Source of the DNA: Bacteroides acidifaciens
GTDB lineage: Bacteria > Bacteroidota > Bacteroidia > Bacteroidales > Bacteroidaceae
Length of the DNA: 64,000 nucleotides
Reading direction: 5' to 3'
Assembly: GCF_903181435.1 (NCBI RefSeq)
Contig: NZ_CAEUHO010000001.1
Span: forward strand, 744,001-808,000
The notes under the pieces were generated by a model. That model was not told the origin of the DNA and ran no database searches. It saw only the letters and a program-made list of their open reading frames with translations. Made by a program: the position numbers and the translations under genes. Positions 18,309 to 27,320 of this stretch are shown here, piece by piece. The first letter of the stretch is position 1; every line of letters starts with the position of its first letter.

Positions 18309-19145
18309 ATGACAGTAAATGAAGCTTATTTAATTTATTTTTCGCCTACACACACATCAAAACAAATAGCCGAGGCGATTGTTCACGGAACGGGCATAAA
18401 AAATATTCTTCCCGTAAATGTCACTCAACAGGCTACCGGAGAAATTGTAATTCCTGCGTCTGCATTGGCTATTATTGTGGTTCCCGTGTATGGGGGACAT
18501 GTGGCTCCTTTGGCAATGGAACGTTTGCAGGGTATCCGCGGCTTGGATACGCCCACCGTTTTGGTTGTGGTTTATGGAAACCGCGCTTATGAAAAAGCTT
18601 TGATGGAGCTGGATGCTTTTGCCATACCTCATGGGATGAAGGTGATTGCTGGGGCAACTTTTATCGGAGAACACTCGTATAGCACCGATGAACACCCCAT
18701 TGCCGTCGGGCGTCCTGATGACTCTGACTTGGCTCTGGCTGCGGACTTCGGGGAAAAAATCCGGAAGAAAATAGAGACAGCCGATACCATGGATACTCTT
18801 TATCCGGTAGATGTGCGTGCTATCAAACGTCCGAACCAACCTTTCATTCCTTTGTTCCGTTTTTTGAGAAAGGTCATCAAACTGCGCAAAAGTGGTATGC
18901 CGCTTCCCCGTACTCCCTGGGTGGAAAATGAAAGTGTATGTACTCATTGCGGATTATGCGTGGTTCGTTGTCCGGCGGGAGCTATTACCAAAGGTGATGA
19001 GTTGCATACGGATGAGGCTAAATGTATCAAATGTTGCGCCTGTGTAAAAGCCTGCACTAAAAAGGCGCGGGTATATGATACACCTTTCGCGACGTTACTG
19101 TCTGATTGCTTTAAGAAGCAGAAACAGCCTCAGACTATCTTGTAA
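18309..19145 (+). CDS. EFR1-type flavodoxin-ferredoxin fusion
   Basis: A 278-residue cytoplasmic electron-transfer protein. The N-terminal half is flavodoxin-like, with the FMN phosphate loop in [15 protein letters not shown] and the segment VVPVYGGHV. The C-terminal quarter has two [4Fe-4S] motifs, [12 protein letters not shown] and [15 protein letters not shown]. This domain order is that of the EFR1 family, common in anaerobes; redox partners are not known. The promoter position fixes the start at 18,309. It converges on tilS, and the two coding ends overlap by 16 bases. Confidence 0.9.
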   Translation: MTVNEAYLIYFSPTHTSKQIAEAIVHGTGIKNILPVNVTQQATGEIVIPASALAIIVVPVYGGHVAPLAMERLQGIRGLDTPTVLVVVYGNRAYEKALMELDAFAIPHGMKVIAGATFIGEHSYSTDEHPIAVGRPDDSDLALAADFGEKIRKKIETADTMDTLYPVDVRAIKRPNQPFIPLFRFLRKVIKLRKSGMPLPRTPWVENESVCTHCGLCVVRCPAGAITKGDELHTDEAKCIKCCACVKACTKKARVYDTPFATLLSDCFKKQKQPQTIL

Positions 19146-20410
19146 ATAACGATACGTTGGGTCGTTTCATCAATACGGAAGCGGTTGTCTGTCCGTTCGC
19201 CTATCAGCCACGCAATGCGTTTACCGCAACAGAGCACCCACTGGCGTTCTTTTTGGCTGATAGAGAATTTGCGGTCGGTCAGATAATCGCTTATCTTTTT
19301 CTTTCCTTTCATTCCGAAAGGAACAAAGGTGTCTCCTGTCTGCCATTTCCGGTAAGAGATTTCTCCATTCAGCTTGTCTGCGTCAAAACAGGCTATTTCC
19401 TTTTCTCTCGGAATCAGAAAGTCTGGCGTGTATTCTTTTTCTTCTTTGATAATCAGAAAAGGAAGTTCCTCTTTGTTTTCTGATTGGGCCTTTTCTAATA
19501 AAAGGAGTTCTCTGTCTTTAATCACTCTCCATTCTTTACTGCTGAATTGTTTTCCCGGTTGTCCGTGAAGCGAATTGGCAATATCTTTGATTTGTGCGGA
19601 GTTGAAGCCCAAAGGATGCAGAATTTCAAATAAAAGAGCTTCGGGTGCCGGCTCTTTTAATAATTGGCGGATTCGGATGCCTTCTGATGTGGTTATTCTC
19701 GTTTTGGCTTCTTCTATATATCTATTGTATATGGCAGATACGTCATTCAGATAATTACTGGTTTCTATCAGGCTGTTTTTTACCGACGGATTGATAGTCT
19801 GCATGAGAGGAAGAACGTTGAGGCGGATTTTATTACGGGTATATTCGTCTTCCAGATTGGTGCTGTCTGTTACATAATCTTGCCCGATGCTTTGCAGGTA
19901 ATGTAGGATTTCTTCCCGGTTGATACAAAGTAAAGGACGTACGATTGCTCCATTGCGGGGACGGATTCCTAATAGTCCGGTAATTCCTGTTCCGCGAATC
20001 AGGTTGAGCAATATCGTCTCTACGCTGTCATCTTGATGGTGGGCAACTGCAATGACATCAGCCTGGCATTTGGTTCTTACTTCTTCGAACCAGTTGTAAC
20101 GTAATTCGCGGGCGGCCATTTCGATGGAAATATGATTCTCGGTTGCATATCGGGTCGTGTCAAAATCAACTGTGTGCAGGCGGATTTCATATTTCTTGCA
20201 TAATTGGCGGACGAATTGCTCGTCGCGGTTCGATTCTTCACCGCGCAAATGGAAGTTGCAGTGTGCGGCTTCGCAATGATAACCTGCTGCATGAAGGATG
20301 CATAACAGTGCCACCGAGTCGGCACCGCCGCTCAATGCTACCAGAATGTTACTGTCGGAAGAAAATAAATCTTCTTTGTCTATATACTGTATAATCCGTT
20401 GTTGTATCAT
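19130..20410 (-). CDS. tilS: tRNA(Ile)-lysidine synthetase
   Basis: TilS attaches lysine to C34 of tRNA-Ile(CAU) using ATP, so that AUA is read as isoleucine. The essential PP-loop motif is [12 protein letters not shown] near residue 25, followed by [15 protein letters not shown] and [21 protein letters not shown]-terminal TilS domains complete the 426-residue protein. I chose the ATG at 20,410 ([14 protein letters not shown]) since the longer frame would start upstream of the promoter. With the -7 box ending at 20,417, transcription should begin at or within a few bases of the ATG, so the mRNA may be leaderless. Confidence 0.95.
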   Translation of the reverse strand: MIQQRIIQYIDKEDLFSSDSNILVALSGGADSVALLCILHAAGYHCEAAHCNFHLRGEESNRDEQFVRQLCKKYEIRLHTVDFDTTRYATENHISIEMAARELRYNWFEEVRTKCQADVIAVAHHQDDSVETILLNLIRGTGITGLLGIRPRNGAIVRPLLCINREEILHYLQSIGQDYVTDSTNLEDEYTRNKIRLNVLPLMQTINPSVKNSLIETSNYLNDVSAIYNRYIEEAKTRITTSEGIRIRQLLKEPAPEALLFEILHPLGFNSAQIKDIANSLHGQPGKQFSSKEWRVIKDRELLLLEKAQSENKEELPFLIIKEEKEYTPDFLIPREKEIACFDADKLNGEISYRKWQTGDTFVPFGMKGKKKISDYLTDRKFSISQKERQWVLCCGKRIAWLIGERTDNRFRIDETTQRIVIYKIV

Positions 20411-20416
20411 ATGCTG

Positions 20417-20424
20417 CAAAGATA
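20417..20424 (-). promoter_or_regulatory. Promoter -7 box of tilS
   Basis: TATCTTTG on the minus strand, separated from the tilS ATG by only six bases. Confidence 0.65.
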
Positions 20425-20550
20425 ATAGTTTATTAAAGTATCTCAAGTGAATGGGCATTGTTTTTAGTTACAAGCAGCGGGGTTTAGAATATGAAAACGC
20501 CTGTTATTTAAAAACAATCTAAATAATTTGCGTGCTCCGAAGTTATGAAT

Positions 20551-20558
20551 TATCTTTG
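20551..20558 (+). promoter_or_regulatory. Promoter -7 box of feoAB
   Basis: TATCTTTG, 18 bases before the ATG at 20,577. It excludes the more upstream in-frame start at 20,532. Confidence 0.7.
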
Positions 20559-20576
20559 CCGAAAATTTTGAGAGTT

Positions 20577-23063
20577 ATGCGTTTGTCCGAATTGAAAACA
20601 GGCGAAAAAGGTGTCATCGTTAAGGTATTGGGGCACGGTGGTTTTCGTAAACGTATTGTGGAGATGGGTTTTATTAAAGGTAAGACGGTTGAAGTACTGT
20701 TGAACGCTCCACTAAAGGACCCCATTAAATATAAAGTTCTGGGTTATGAAATTTCTCTTCGTCGTCAGGAGGCTGAGATGATTGAAGTGGTCAGTGAAGA
20801 GGAAGCTATAAAACTGGCTGAAGAGACTATTTACCATGAAGGGTTGCCTGAAGATATATCTGTAAAAGAAGAAGAGATGAAACGGTTGGCGTTAGGTAAA
20901 CGCCGCACCATCAATGTTGCCTTGGTCGGAAATCCGAACAGCGGCAAGACTTCTTTGTTTAATCTGGCTTCCGGTGCTCATGAACATGTCGGAAATTATA
21001 GCGGCGTGACCGTAGATGCCAAAGAAGGTTATTTCGACTTTGAAGGTTATCACTTCCGCATTGTCGATTTGCCGGGAACTTATTCTTTGTCGGCATATAC
21101 GCCGGAAGAGATTTATGTCCGCCGTCATATTATCGACGAAACTCCGGATGTTATTATTAATGTAGTTGACTCTTCGAACCTTGAACGGAATTTATATCTG
21201 ACTACTCAACTCATTGATATGAATGTCCGTATGGTCGTGGCTCTGAATATTTACGATGAATTGGAAGCCAGTGGGAATACATTGGACTATCATTTATTGA
21301 GCAAATTGTTCGGTGTCCCGATGCTGCCTACGGTAAGTAAGAAAAATCGCGGACTGGACACTCTGTTCCATGTGGTCATTAACCTCTACGAAGGAGTCGA
21401 CTTCTTTGATAAACAGGGAAATATGAATCCGGAAGTGCTCAGAGACCTGACCGAATGGCATGACTCTTTGGAAGATCGGAAACACCATGAAGAGGAACAC
21501 TTGGAAGACTATGTGCGTGAACATAAGAAAACCGGACGTGTATTCCGGCATATTCACATCAATCATGGCCCCGATTTGGAAAAAGCGATTGATGCTGTAA
21601 AAGAGGAAGTCTCCAAGAATGAGTTTATCCGCCATAAATATTCCACTCGTTTCCTGTCTATTAAGCTGTTGGAGAACGACCCGGACATAGAGAGTTTCGT
21701 GCGTACTTTGCCGAATGCGGAGGCTATTCTCAGTATTCGTGATAAAATGGCTAAGCGTGTTCAGGGTACGATGAATGAAGATTGTGAGTCCGCTATTACG
21801 GATGCAAAATATGGTTTTATCAGTGGTGCATTGAAAGAAACGTTTACTGATAACCACTTGGAACAGGCACAGACTACAAAAGTGCTGGACGCCATTGTTA
21901 CTCATCGTATTTGGGGATATCCCATCTTTTTCCTTTTCATGTATCTGATGTTTGAGGGTACGTTTGTGCTTGGCGAATATCCGATGATGGGAATTGAGTG
22001 GCTGGTGGGACAGATTGGTGATTTGATTCGCAATAATATGTCCGAAGGGCCGTTAAAGGATATGCTGGTTGACGGTATTGTCGGCGGAGTAGGGGGAGTC
22101 ATTGTCTTCTTACCGAATATCCTTATTCTGTATTTCTGCATTTCGTTGATGGAGGATTCGGGATATATGGCACGTGCTGCATTTATTATGGATAAGATTA
22201 TGCATAAGATGGGATTGCACGGGAAGTCATTTATTCCGTTGATTATGGGATTCGGATGTAATGTGCCTGCTATTATGGCTTCGCGTACGATTGAGAATCG
22301 GAAAAGCCGCCTTATTACGATGCTGGTGAATCCGTTGATGTCTTGTAGCGCGCGTCTGCCTATTTATTTGTTGTTGGTGGGATCTTTCTTTCCGAACAAT
22401 GCCAGTCTGGTGTTGTTAAGTATTTATGCGATTGGGATATTTCTGGCTGTGTTGTTGGCGCGTTTGTTCAGCAAGTTTTTGGTGAAGGGTGACGATACTC
22501 CGTTTGTGATGGAGCTTCCGCCATACCGGATGCCGACAGCTAAATCAATCTTCCGTCATACATGGGAGAAAGGAGCCCAGTATTTGAAGAAAATGGGAGG
22601 GATTATTATGATTGCTTCTATTATCATTTGGTTCTTAGGATATTATCCTAATCATGACGCATATGAGACGGTAGCCGAACAGCAGGAAAATTCTTATATA
22701 GGTCAGCTTGGCCGTGCGATAGAGCCGGTGATTGCGCCTATGGGGTTTGACTGGAAGCTGGGTATCGGCTTGGTTTCGGGAGTAGGAGCGAAAGAATTGG
22801 TTGTTAGCACTTTGGGAGTTTTATATGTAGACGATCCGGAAGCTGATGAGGCTAGTTTGGCGGAGCGGATACCAATAACTCCACTGGTTGCTTTCTGTTA
22901 TATGTTGTTTGTGCTGATTTACTTTCCGTGTATTGCGGCATTGGCAGCTATCAAACAGGAGTCCGGCAGTTGGAAATGGGCGCTCTTTGCTGCCTGTTAT
23001 ACAACGGGGTTAGCTTGGCTTGTTTCATTCGCAGTTTATCAGATTGGAGGACTATTTGTATGA
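20577..23063 (+). CDS. feoB: FeoA-FeoB fused ferrous iron transporter
   Basis: An 828-residue inner-membrane Fe(II) transporter. Residues 1-75 form a FeoA (SH3-like) domain (MRLSELKTGEKGVIVKVLGHGG), joined to the FeoB G-protein domain with GNPNSGKTSLFN (G1), VDLPGTYSLS (G3) and a switch region YSGVTVDAKEG. A cytosolic linker leads to the polytopic domain with the two gate motifs, where SCSARLPIYLLL is the first and GVGAKELVVSTLGVLY lies in the second half. FeoA-FeoB fusion is usual in Bacteroidetes. The small Cys-rich membrane protein overlaps its stop by 4 bases. No Fur box was recognised. Confidence 0.96.
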   Translation: MRLSELKTGEKGVIVKVLGHGGFRKRIVEMGFIKGKTVEVLLNAPLKDPIKYKVLGYEISLRRQEAEMIEVVSEEEAIKLAEETIYHEGLPEDISVKEEEMKRLALGKRRTINVALVGNPNSGKTSLFNLASGAHEHVGNYSGVTVDAKEGYFDFEGYHFRIVDLPGTYSLSAYTPEEIYVRRHIIDETPDVIINVVDSSNLERNLYLTTQLIDMNVRMVVALNIYDELEASGNTLDYHLLSKLFGVPMLPTVSKKNRGLDTLFHVVINLYEGVDFFDKQGNMNPEVLRDLTEWHDSLEDRKHHEEEHLEDYVREHKKTGRVFRHIHINHGPDLEKAIDAVKEEVSKNEFIRHKYSTRFLSIKLLENDPDIESFVRTLPNAEAILSIRDKMAKRVQGTMNEDCESAITDAKYGFISGALKETFTDNHLEQAQTTKVLDAIVTHRIWGYPIFFLFMYLMFEGTFVLGEYPMMGIEWLVGQIGDLIRNNMSEGPLKDMLVDGIVGGVGGVIVFLPNILILYFCISLMEDSGYMARAAFIMDKIMHKMGLHGKSFIPLIMGFGCNVPAIMASRTIENRKSRLITMLVNPLMSCSARLPIYLLLVGSFFPNNASLVLLSIYAIGIFLAVLLARLFSKFLVKGDDTPFVMELPPYRMPTAKSIFRHTWEKGAQYLKKMGGIIMIASIIIWFLGYYPNHDAYETVAEQQENSYIGQLGRAIEPVIAPMGFDWKLGIGLVSGVGAKELVVSTLGVLYVDDPEADEASLAERIPITPLVAFCYMLFVLIYFPCIAALAAIKQESGSWKWALFAACYTTGLAWLVSFAVYQIGGLFV

Positions 23064-23275
23064 ATAATTGGCAGGAATGGGTGGTCGGAGTACTGATTGT
23101 ACTCTGTATTGCCCGAGTCATATACGGGATTTATATTTTTTTTCGTCGCACGCGCGAAAGTGCTAATCCTTGCGATAGCTGTGTAAGTGGCTGTGAATTA
23201 AAGGATATGATGGAGAAGAAGAGACATGAATGTAGTGTAAAGAAAAAAAGTACAAAGAAAAATTGCTGCGGATAG
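23060..23275 (+). CDS. FeoB-associated Cys-rich membrane protein
   Basis: A 71-residue protein (MNNWQEWVVGVLIVLC...) with one membrane helix at about 6-28, then a cytoplasmic basic tail with four cysteines in the patterns CDSCVSGC and CCG at the C-terminus. This matches the small FeoB-associated family, proposed to assist iron transfer. The ATG overlaps the feoB stop (ATGA), which shows translational coupling. A longer frame starting inside feoB is not credible. Confidence 0.9.
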   Translation: MNNWQEWVVGVLIVLCIARVIYGIYIFFRRTRESANPCDSCVSGCELKDMMEKKRHECSVKKKSTKKNCCG

Positions 23276-23297
23276 TTGGTAGTTTCAAAATTTGTAC

Positions 23298-23305
23298 TAC
23301 CTTTG
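23298..23305 (+). promoter_or_regulatory. Promoter of tRNA-Cys
   Basis: -7 box TACCTTTG, with a TTGG about 19 bases upstream in the -33 position and the tRNA 5' end 22 bases downstream. Confidence 0.65.
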
Positions 23306-23326
23306 CAACCGCAAACGAGAAATTAC

Positions 23327-23398
23327 GGTTCCTTGGATGAGTGGCTTAGTCAGCGGTCTGCAAAACCGTGTACGGCGGTTCGAATCCGCCAGGAACCT
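23327..23398 (+). tRNA. tRNA-Cys (GCA)
   Basis: Acceptor arms GGTTCCT and AGGAACC pair fully. The anticodon loop CTGCAAA contains GCA, and the T-arm GGCGG-TTCGAAT-CCGCC is perfect. CCA is not encoded. A strong terminator follows at once. The downstream side is a site of repeated insertion. Confidence 0.95.
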
Positions 23399-23400
23399 CG

Positions 23401-23440
23401 CAAAGCCCTTTCAGATGATTTCTGAGAGGGCTTTTTCTTT
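23401..23440 (+). terminator. Intrinsic terminator of tRNA-Cys
   Basis: AAAGCCCTTTCAG and CTGAGAGGGCTTTTT form an almost perfect stem around a 6-nt loop, ending in a T-run. Confidence 0.85.
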
Positions 23441-23472
23441 GCTCTTAACTGAAAATGGTACTACAAAATTAG
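23440..23472 (+). repeat. Left copy of an island-flanking direct repeat
   Basis: Shares an exact 17-mer (TGGTACTACAAAATTAG) plus 14 of 16 preceding bases with 27,423-27,466. The right copy has 11 extra bases (CGCTACTACAT) between the two blocks. The copies bound about 4 kb of accessory DNA between tRNA-Cys and tRNA-Thr. Confidence 0.7.
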
Positions 23473-23541
23473 GGGTCAGTCTGAAAACGGATCAGTCCGA
23501 AAATAGGGGTCAGCGGATTTTCCCGGTTGGCAAGCTTTCTT

Positions 23542-24546
23542 TTAAGCGTATAGCCTAGCCAGTCTGAACATGAAGAATTTCACATCAGCCACCCCTCTTA
23601 ACTGGCTTCGAAAAGCTTTGATTTTAGCATTGAACGACTCCGCTGAAGCATTTGTCAATCGTTCTTCAAAATAATTTATGATGGTCGTACTATGGTTTGA
23701 AAAGGTATCAAGTACCTTGTTGAACTCCATATAGTCAAACTTTTCCACTTCATTGTACCATCTTGCGAGATTTAGCCTTGCTTCATCGGGACCTGACTTC
23801 TTGTTGAAGATGTCTGTCAGTTTCATGCTAAGGCTGTATCCTTCCAGAAGCTTGGGGAATTTATCAAAGAGAATGGCAGCCCTGGTCTTTTGCTGTTCAC
23901 TCCATTTGCTCCAGTGTTTCAGTATAATATGCTTGCTTCTGCTTACTATCTGTGGCAGGGTTTCTCCGTTCTCCATTCTTTCAGGTTCCCATTTCCCTAT
24001 TCTCTCCCTTTCCGCCTTACTCTTTGTTTCTTTCTTCTTTTGGCGATGCTCCCTGATAGCCTGATTTTCCGTATCAAGTACTTTCCACCGATAGCGTATT
24101 CTTAACTGGTCAACAGCTTCAGACATGAGCTGCTGTACATGAAAACGGTCATTGATCAGCTTTGCGGCAGGAAACACCTTTCTGACCGTCAGCATCATGG
24201 CTGAAGATAAATCTGTAGTGACAGTCTTGACAGACAGCCGTTTCCGATGCGGAAGCCTGCGCAAGATTCCGCTTACCGCATCTGTGGCCACTCCACGAAC
24301 CATTGCAACTAAAGCCCCTTTACGGCCTTTAGCTGCTTTATTGGTCAGAATCGTATAAACATCTCCATTGCTCAGGCAAGTTTCATCCAAAGAAAGGTTT
24401 TCTCCAATGTTTTCAGGATAAAGGAGGTAGTCATGCGCATGTTCGAGTTGGTCCCAGTTCCGGTAATCACTGATTTTCTCCTTGTATTGTTTACGAAGAG
24501 TCTGCCCTTTTACGCCATAACGTTCCACAAGCACACAGATGCTCAC
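23542..24546 (-). CDS. IS transposase, DDE catalytic part
   Basis: A 334-residue transposase with the DDE triad of the ISL3 fold: Asp in LSLDETCL, Asp in TTDLSSAM followed by NDRFHV, and Glu in NASAESFNAKIKAF near the C-terminus. A zinc-finger N-terminus is absent and appears to be replaced by the separate upstream reading frame. The GTG start at 24,546 lies 10 bases after that frame's stop, in the +1 frame, with AAGGAG upstream. Restart by coupling or a rare frameshift at the T6A4 tract could both link the two proteins. Confidence 0.9.
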   Translation of the reverse strand: MSICVLVERYGVKGQTLRKQYKEKISDYRNWDQLEHAHDYLLYPENIGENLSLDETCLSNGDVYTILTNKAAKGRKGALVAMVRGVATDAVSGILRRLPHRKRLSVKTVTTDLSSAMMLTVRKVFPAAKLINDRFHVQQLMSEAVDQLRIRYRWKVLDTENQAIREHRQKKKETKSKAERERIGKWEPERMENGETLPQIVSRSKHIILKHWSKWSEQQKTRAAILFDKFPKLLEGYSLSMKLTDIFNKKSGPDEARLNLARWYNEVEKFDYMEFNKVLDTFSNHSTTIINYFEERLTNASAESFNAKIKAFRSQLRGVADVKFFMFRLARLYA

Positions 24547-24556
24547 AGGAGTAGAT

Positions 24557-24907
24557 TCAATCTCCTTCTTTTAAAAAAGAGACGAACTCAGAATTGAGCC
24601 GTGTACCGTCAAATTCGGATAAATCCCAGTCATAACTGAAGATTTCATAGGAAGACTTGTCAAGCCATTTACGTTTACGAACATGGAGATAAGTGGCGCG
24701 ACCACGAATAGGATAGTCTTGGATTGTACGATACTTACCAAAACCATAGGATATGATATCCGGATTGGTCTTATCTTCTTTTAGCTGAACTTTTTTTTCA
24801 TCAAGATAAATATCAAAACGGTCAGCACTCTTGTCGAAATTGACAATATCAAAGTTGTCTATAAGCACATCCGGAAGGATGGCACGAAGGAGTTGTTCGG
24901 GTTTCAT
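24557..24907 (-). CDS. IS transposase N-terminal region protein
   Basis: A 116-residue protein encoded just upstream of the DDE frame within the same IS. It contains the pattern FDIYLDEKKVQ and RGRATYLHVRKRKW, consistent with the DNA-binding N-terminal part seen separately in this IS type. It ends next to a run TTTTTTAAAA. It is probably needed for transposition, since the catalytic frame lacks any DNA-binding domain. Confidence 0.8.
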   Translation of the reverse strand: MKPEQLLRAILPDVLIDNFDIVNFDKSADRFDIYLDEKKVQLKEDKTNPDIISYGFGKYRTIQDYPIRGRATYLHVRKRKWLDKSSYEIFSYDWDLSEFDGTRLNSEFVSFLKEGD

Positions 24908-25007
24908 AAAACAAAGGTAAGTAAAGATAGATAATTTTAAAACTTACCAACCAGAAATTTCCGCTGAGCCGAAAATAGCATACTTGTGCTACTATGAATT
25001 GGGAAAG

Positions 25008-25042
25008 GGGCGTCTATCTGGTGGTTCGAATGACGCTCTTTT
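25008..25042 (+). terminator. Hairpin with T-run between IS and lipoprotein
   Basis: GGGCGTC (25,008-25,014) pairs with GACGCTC (25,032-25,038), one G-U pair, followed by TTTT. The loop contains GGTTCGAAT, the sequence of a tRNA T-loop, which may be a remnant of a tRNA 3' end or chance. Confidence 0.5.
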
Positions 25043-25105
25043 ACTTTTTATCTTCCGCAAAATTAGAAAACATTTGTCATAGTTGTTTTTTGTTCCTGCT
25101 TTTTG

Positions 25106-25113
25106 TACGTTTG
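25106..25113 (+). promoter_or_regulatory. Promoter -7 box of the island lipoprotein
   Basis: TACGTTTG, 28 bases before the ATG at 25,142. Confidence 0.6.
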
Positions 25114-25141
25114 CGCATTGTATAACATAAATCACACAATT

Positions 25142-26026
25142 ATGAAGAAAATTTTATTTCCTTTAGTAGCAATATTGCTATTGGCAGCCTGTAGCTCAAG
25201 TGAAGACACCATAAATGAGCCAGAGCCTCCAAAATATGAAATTAATAGTGTTATTCTGGTAGGTGATTTAAAACTGCAATCTTATATATTCGAAGGAGAT
25301 TACTATATAGAGGCTATTGACGAATCAGGCAACAAGGTGTTTACTATCAAGGACAAAGCAGAAAATTATACCCATGATCTTGGGTTCGGAGATAAGAGAG
25401 AATACATAGTCAAAGGGTGTTTCCTTCAAAGTGCCTTGAAAAAGGATGATTGTTTCTATATATTGGGAGATTTATATAGTTCAGAATTAGTTGCTCATCC
25501 TCATAAATTTATCCTAAAAATTAAAGACGGAAAGTTAGTTTTAAAAAAGTATTTTGATAAGGAACATTATTATGGTTTCGAACAAACTATCTTCTATCCT
25601 GAAGCAATAGCTGATTGGTATGGAGAATATGTTGCCATTTATAAAACTGTAAGAACAGGAATTTATGAAATTGGAGTATTGGATAGTGATTTAAAGCAGA
25701 CAATTGGGAATAATGATCCAGGTGCTGAAAGATGGGTTAAAGAAATTGAAAGGAATAATTACATGCCTATATCTTACAGTAATATGGTATATATCTATAA
25801 TAGTATGGTCATGTGTGTTGACATATCAAAATGGGGATATAATAAATATCTAATTTGGCAAGTCCCCATCACTGATGAAGAGATAAGAGTAAACAAATCC
25901 ACATACTCCCTAGATGGCAATAACGTAGTAGTAGACATTGATGCCACCACTAAGGTAGGGGAGAAGAAGAAATACCATCTGGTCTTGAATAAGGAAACAG
26001 GGGAGTTAGTCAATCCGCAATCCTAA
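25142..26026 (+). CDS. Lipoprotein of unknown function
   Basis: A 294-residue protein with a lipoprotein signal MKKILFPLVAILLLAAC (Cys17) followed by SSSED, so it should be lipidated and, in Bacteroides, likely sorted to the outer membrane. The mature part is rich in beta-prone stretches with many Tyr, Lys and Asp and no recognised domain; repeated blocks such as KFILKIKDGKLVLKKYF hint at a propeller-like or beta-sheet fold. It is AT-rich compared with the core genes and stands alone with its own promoter and terminator inside the island. Function is unknown. Confidence 0.8.
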   Translation: MKKILFPLVAILLLAACSSSEDTINEPEPPKYEINSVILVGDLKLQSYIFEGDYYIEAIDESGNKVFTIKDKAENYTHDLGFGDKREYIVKGCFLQSALKKDDCFYILGDLYSSELVAHPHKFILKIKDGKLVLKKYFDKEHYYGFEQTIFYPEAIADWYGEYVAIYKTVRTGIYEIGVLDSDLKQTIGNNDPGAERWVKEIERNNYMPISYSNMVYIYNSMVMCVDISKWGYNKYLIWQVPITDEEIRVNKSTYSLDGNNVVVDIDATTKVGEKKKYHLVLNKETGELVNPQS

Positions 26027-26034
26027 GCATTTCC

Positions 26035-26060
26035 CGCCCGTCTAAAGATGGGCGTTTTTT
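26035..26060 (+). terminator. Intrinsic terminator of the lipoprotein gene
   Basis: CGCCC (26,035-26,039) pairs with GGGCG (26,050-26,054), extended inward, followed by TTTTTT, nine bases after the stop codon. Confidence 0.75.
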
Positions 26061-26080
26061 GTTTGTAATATAATCTAAAC

Positions 26081-26125
26081 AAATTCGCTAAATGTGCGAA
26101 TTTTAAAATTAAAATGCTATCTTTG
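26081..26125 (+). promoter_or_regulatory. Promoter and candidate operator of higBA
   Basis: A perfect 8-bp inverted repeat AAATTCGC-taaatgt-GCGAATTT (26,081-26,103) overlaps the palindrome AATTTTAAAATT and sits just ahead of the -7 box TATCTTTG (26,118-26,125). The place is right for autorepression by the HigA antitoxin. Confidence 0.65.
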
Positions 26126-26143
26126 TGGCATTAATAAATAACT

Positions 26144-26464
26144 ATGAATGTAGAATTTGAAAAGGATTATCTAGCGGACCTATACGAAAAGGGGAAAACG
26201 ACTGATAAAAAACATCGGTTTCAGCCCAATATAGTAAAGGGGTATTTAAAGTGCGTGAAAGTCTTAATGAATATTTCTAAAATGGAGGATTTATTTACTT
26301 TCCAATCTTTAAATTACGAGAAATTGAAAGGTGATAAAAAGGGGCTTTCTTCTTTGCGTATTAACGACCAATATCGTTTGGAGTTTAGAGAAATCCCTGG
26401 TCAAGGCGATCAATCAATAATAGAAATTTGTTCAATAGTAGATATAACGAATCATTATAAATAA
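26144..26464 (+). CDS. higB: HigB/RelE-type toxin
   Basis: A 106-residue protein of the RelE/ParE superfamily, HigB branch, in which the toxin precedes the antitoxin. Diagnostic segments are LNYEKLKGDKKGLSSLRIND followed by QYRLEFRE, where the Lys/Arg residues of the ribosome-dependent mRNA interferase lie. It is followed after a 4-base gap by an XRE antitoxin. The pair lies in the accessory island, as is usual for such modules. Integrity of the frame suggests a functional toxin, though activity cannot be judged from sequence alone. Confidence 0.88.
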   Translation: MNVEFEKDYLADLYEKGKTTDKKHRFQPNIVKGYLKCVKVLMNISKMEDLFTFQSLNYEKLKGDKKGLSSLRINDQYRLEFREIPGQGDQSIIEICSIVDITNHYK

Positions 26465-26468
26465 GGAT

Positions 26469-26789
26469 ATGGGAAAATTAGCTAACAATTTACAGTCGTT
26501 CACCCCGTACCATCCCGGAGAGTTGGTAAAAGATGAGCTGGAATACCGAGCTATAAAGCAGAAAGATTTTGCTGAAAAGTTTAGTATATCGTATAGTGTG
26601 CTTAATGAGGTATTGAATGGGAAAAGAACTATAACTTCTGAATTCGCATTAATTTTGGAAGCTGCTTTGGGCGTAAAAGCGGATGTTTTGGTTAGGATGC
26701 AAACTGATTATAATTTGGATATGGCTAGAAATAGCGATAAGATGAAGGAAAAGCTTGATAATATAAGAAAAATTGCGGCTGCATTATAG
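26469..26789 (+). CDS. higA: HigA-type XRE antitoxin
   Basis: A 106-residue protein with the HigA signature FTPYHPGELVKDELEYR, in which the PGE motif opens a helix-turn-helix domain (QKDFAEKFSISYSVLNEVLNGKRTIT). The C-terminal half is helical and charged. It should neutralise the HigB toxin encoded 4 bases upstream and repress the shared promoter through the inverted repeat at 26,081. Confidence 0.9.
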   Translation: MGKLANNLQSFTPYHPGELVKDELEYRAIKQKDFAEKFSISYSVLNEVLNGKRTITSEFALILEAALGVKADVLVRMQTDYNLDMARNSDKMKEKLDNIRKIAAAL

Positions 26790-26878
26790 TGCCAATCAAG
26801 ATTTTAATGATGTCAGGTCCTAGTCAAGATGCTCCTGCGATAAAATGAGAAGACACCAAAAGATTCTATATCTCCTAG

Positions 26879-27145
26879 TACTATTTGTTGCCAAAGCGTC
26901 AAGCAAACAGAGATTATCTTTCTGTATCCGATATAGAAATACTGGAGGACTGCATTGCAAGATACGGAAGTATAAGTTTCGCTGAGTTAGAAGCTGTTTC
27001 ATACCGTGACTGTGGGAAGATTGCTAGTGAGAACTCGGAAATTTTTCTTATAGAAACTGTCGGCATTGTTCGGGATGGTGGTGCAAATGGAAAACTTATT
27101 GAATATATTAATGGCATGATTGAATTTGACGAATTAATGATATAA
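26879..27145 (+). pseudogene. Fragment resembling the C-terminus of a Panacea/SocA-type protein
   Basis: The frame reads YYLLPKRQANRDYLSVSD onward and ends after 89 codons. It is closed at its left end by an in-frame TAG and has only a TTG as possible start. The segment LSVSDIEILEDCIARYGSIS with a trailing short helix resembles the C-terminal part of DUF4065 (Panacea) antitoxin-like proteins. I take it as a truncated remnant, placed directly after the HigBA pair. The family assignment is from memory and tentative. Confidence 0.4.
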
Positions 27146-27320
27146 TTCTTTGTTAACCTATACGTACATCGTCGTAATGATAGGAGTACTCACACGGTTG
27201 GGCCCTACTTCTTCTACAGGGCTAACTGAAAACATCTTTATTTAACATTATTGGGATATTGCATCGTGATGATGAGATATCCCTTTTTATAAATGCCACC
27301 ATTTCCGGCAAAATACCCTA

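Larger units (their letters stand above)
23507..24970 (-). mobile_element. Complete two-ORF insertion sequence (ISL3-type DDE)
   Basis: A 1,464-bp element whose ends GGGTCAGCGG and GGCTCAGCGG (read inward) begin 24-bp imperfect terminal inverted repeats (19 of 24 identical). It is flanked on both sides by the 8-bp direct repeat GAAAATAG (23,499-23,506 and 24,971-24,978), a clean target-site duplication of the length expected for the ISL3 family. It encodes an N-terminal-region protein and a DDE transposase on the minus strand. The arrangement matches what databases call the ISAon1 type, to my recollection. The intact ends and duplication point to a recent insertion. Confidence 0.9.

Noticed and set aside
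23542..24907. A programmed frameshift joining the two IS frames
   Set aside because: The second frame is +1 relative to the first and a -1 shift at the T6 tract would run into a stop; simple coupled restart at the GTG explains it equally well, so no frameshift is claimed.
25020..25040. A tRNA fragment suggested by GGTTCGAAT
   Set aside because: Only the T-loop string is present; no acceptor, D or anticodon arm can be built, and the segment folds better as a terminator.
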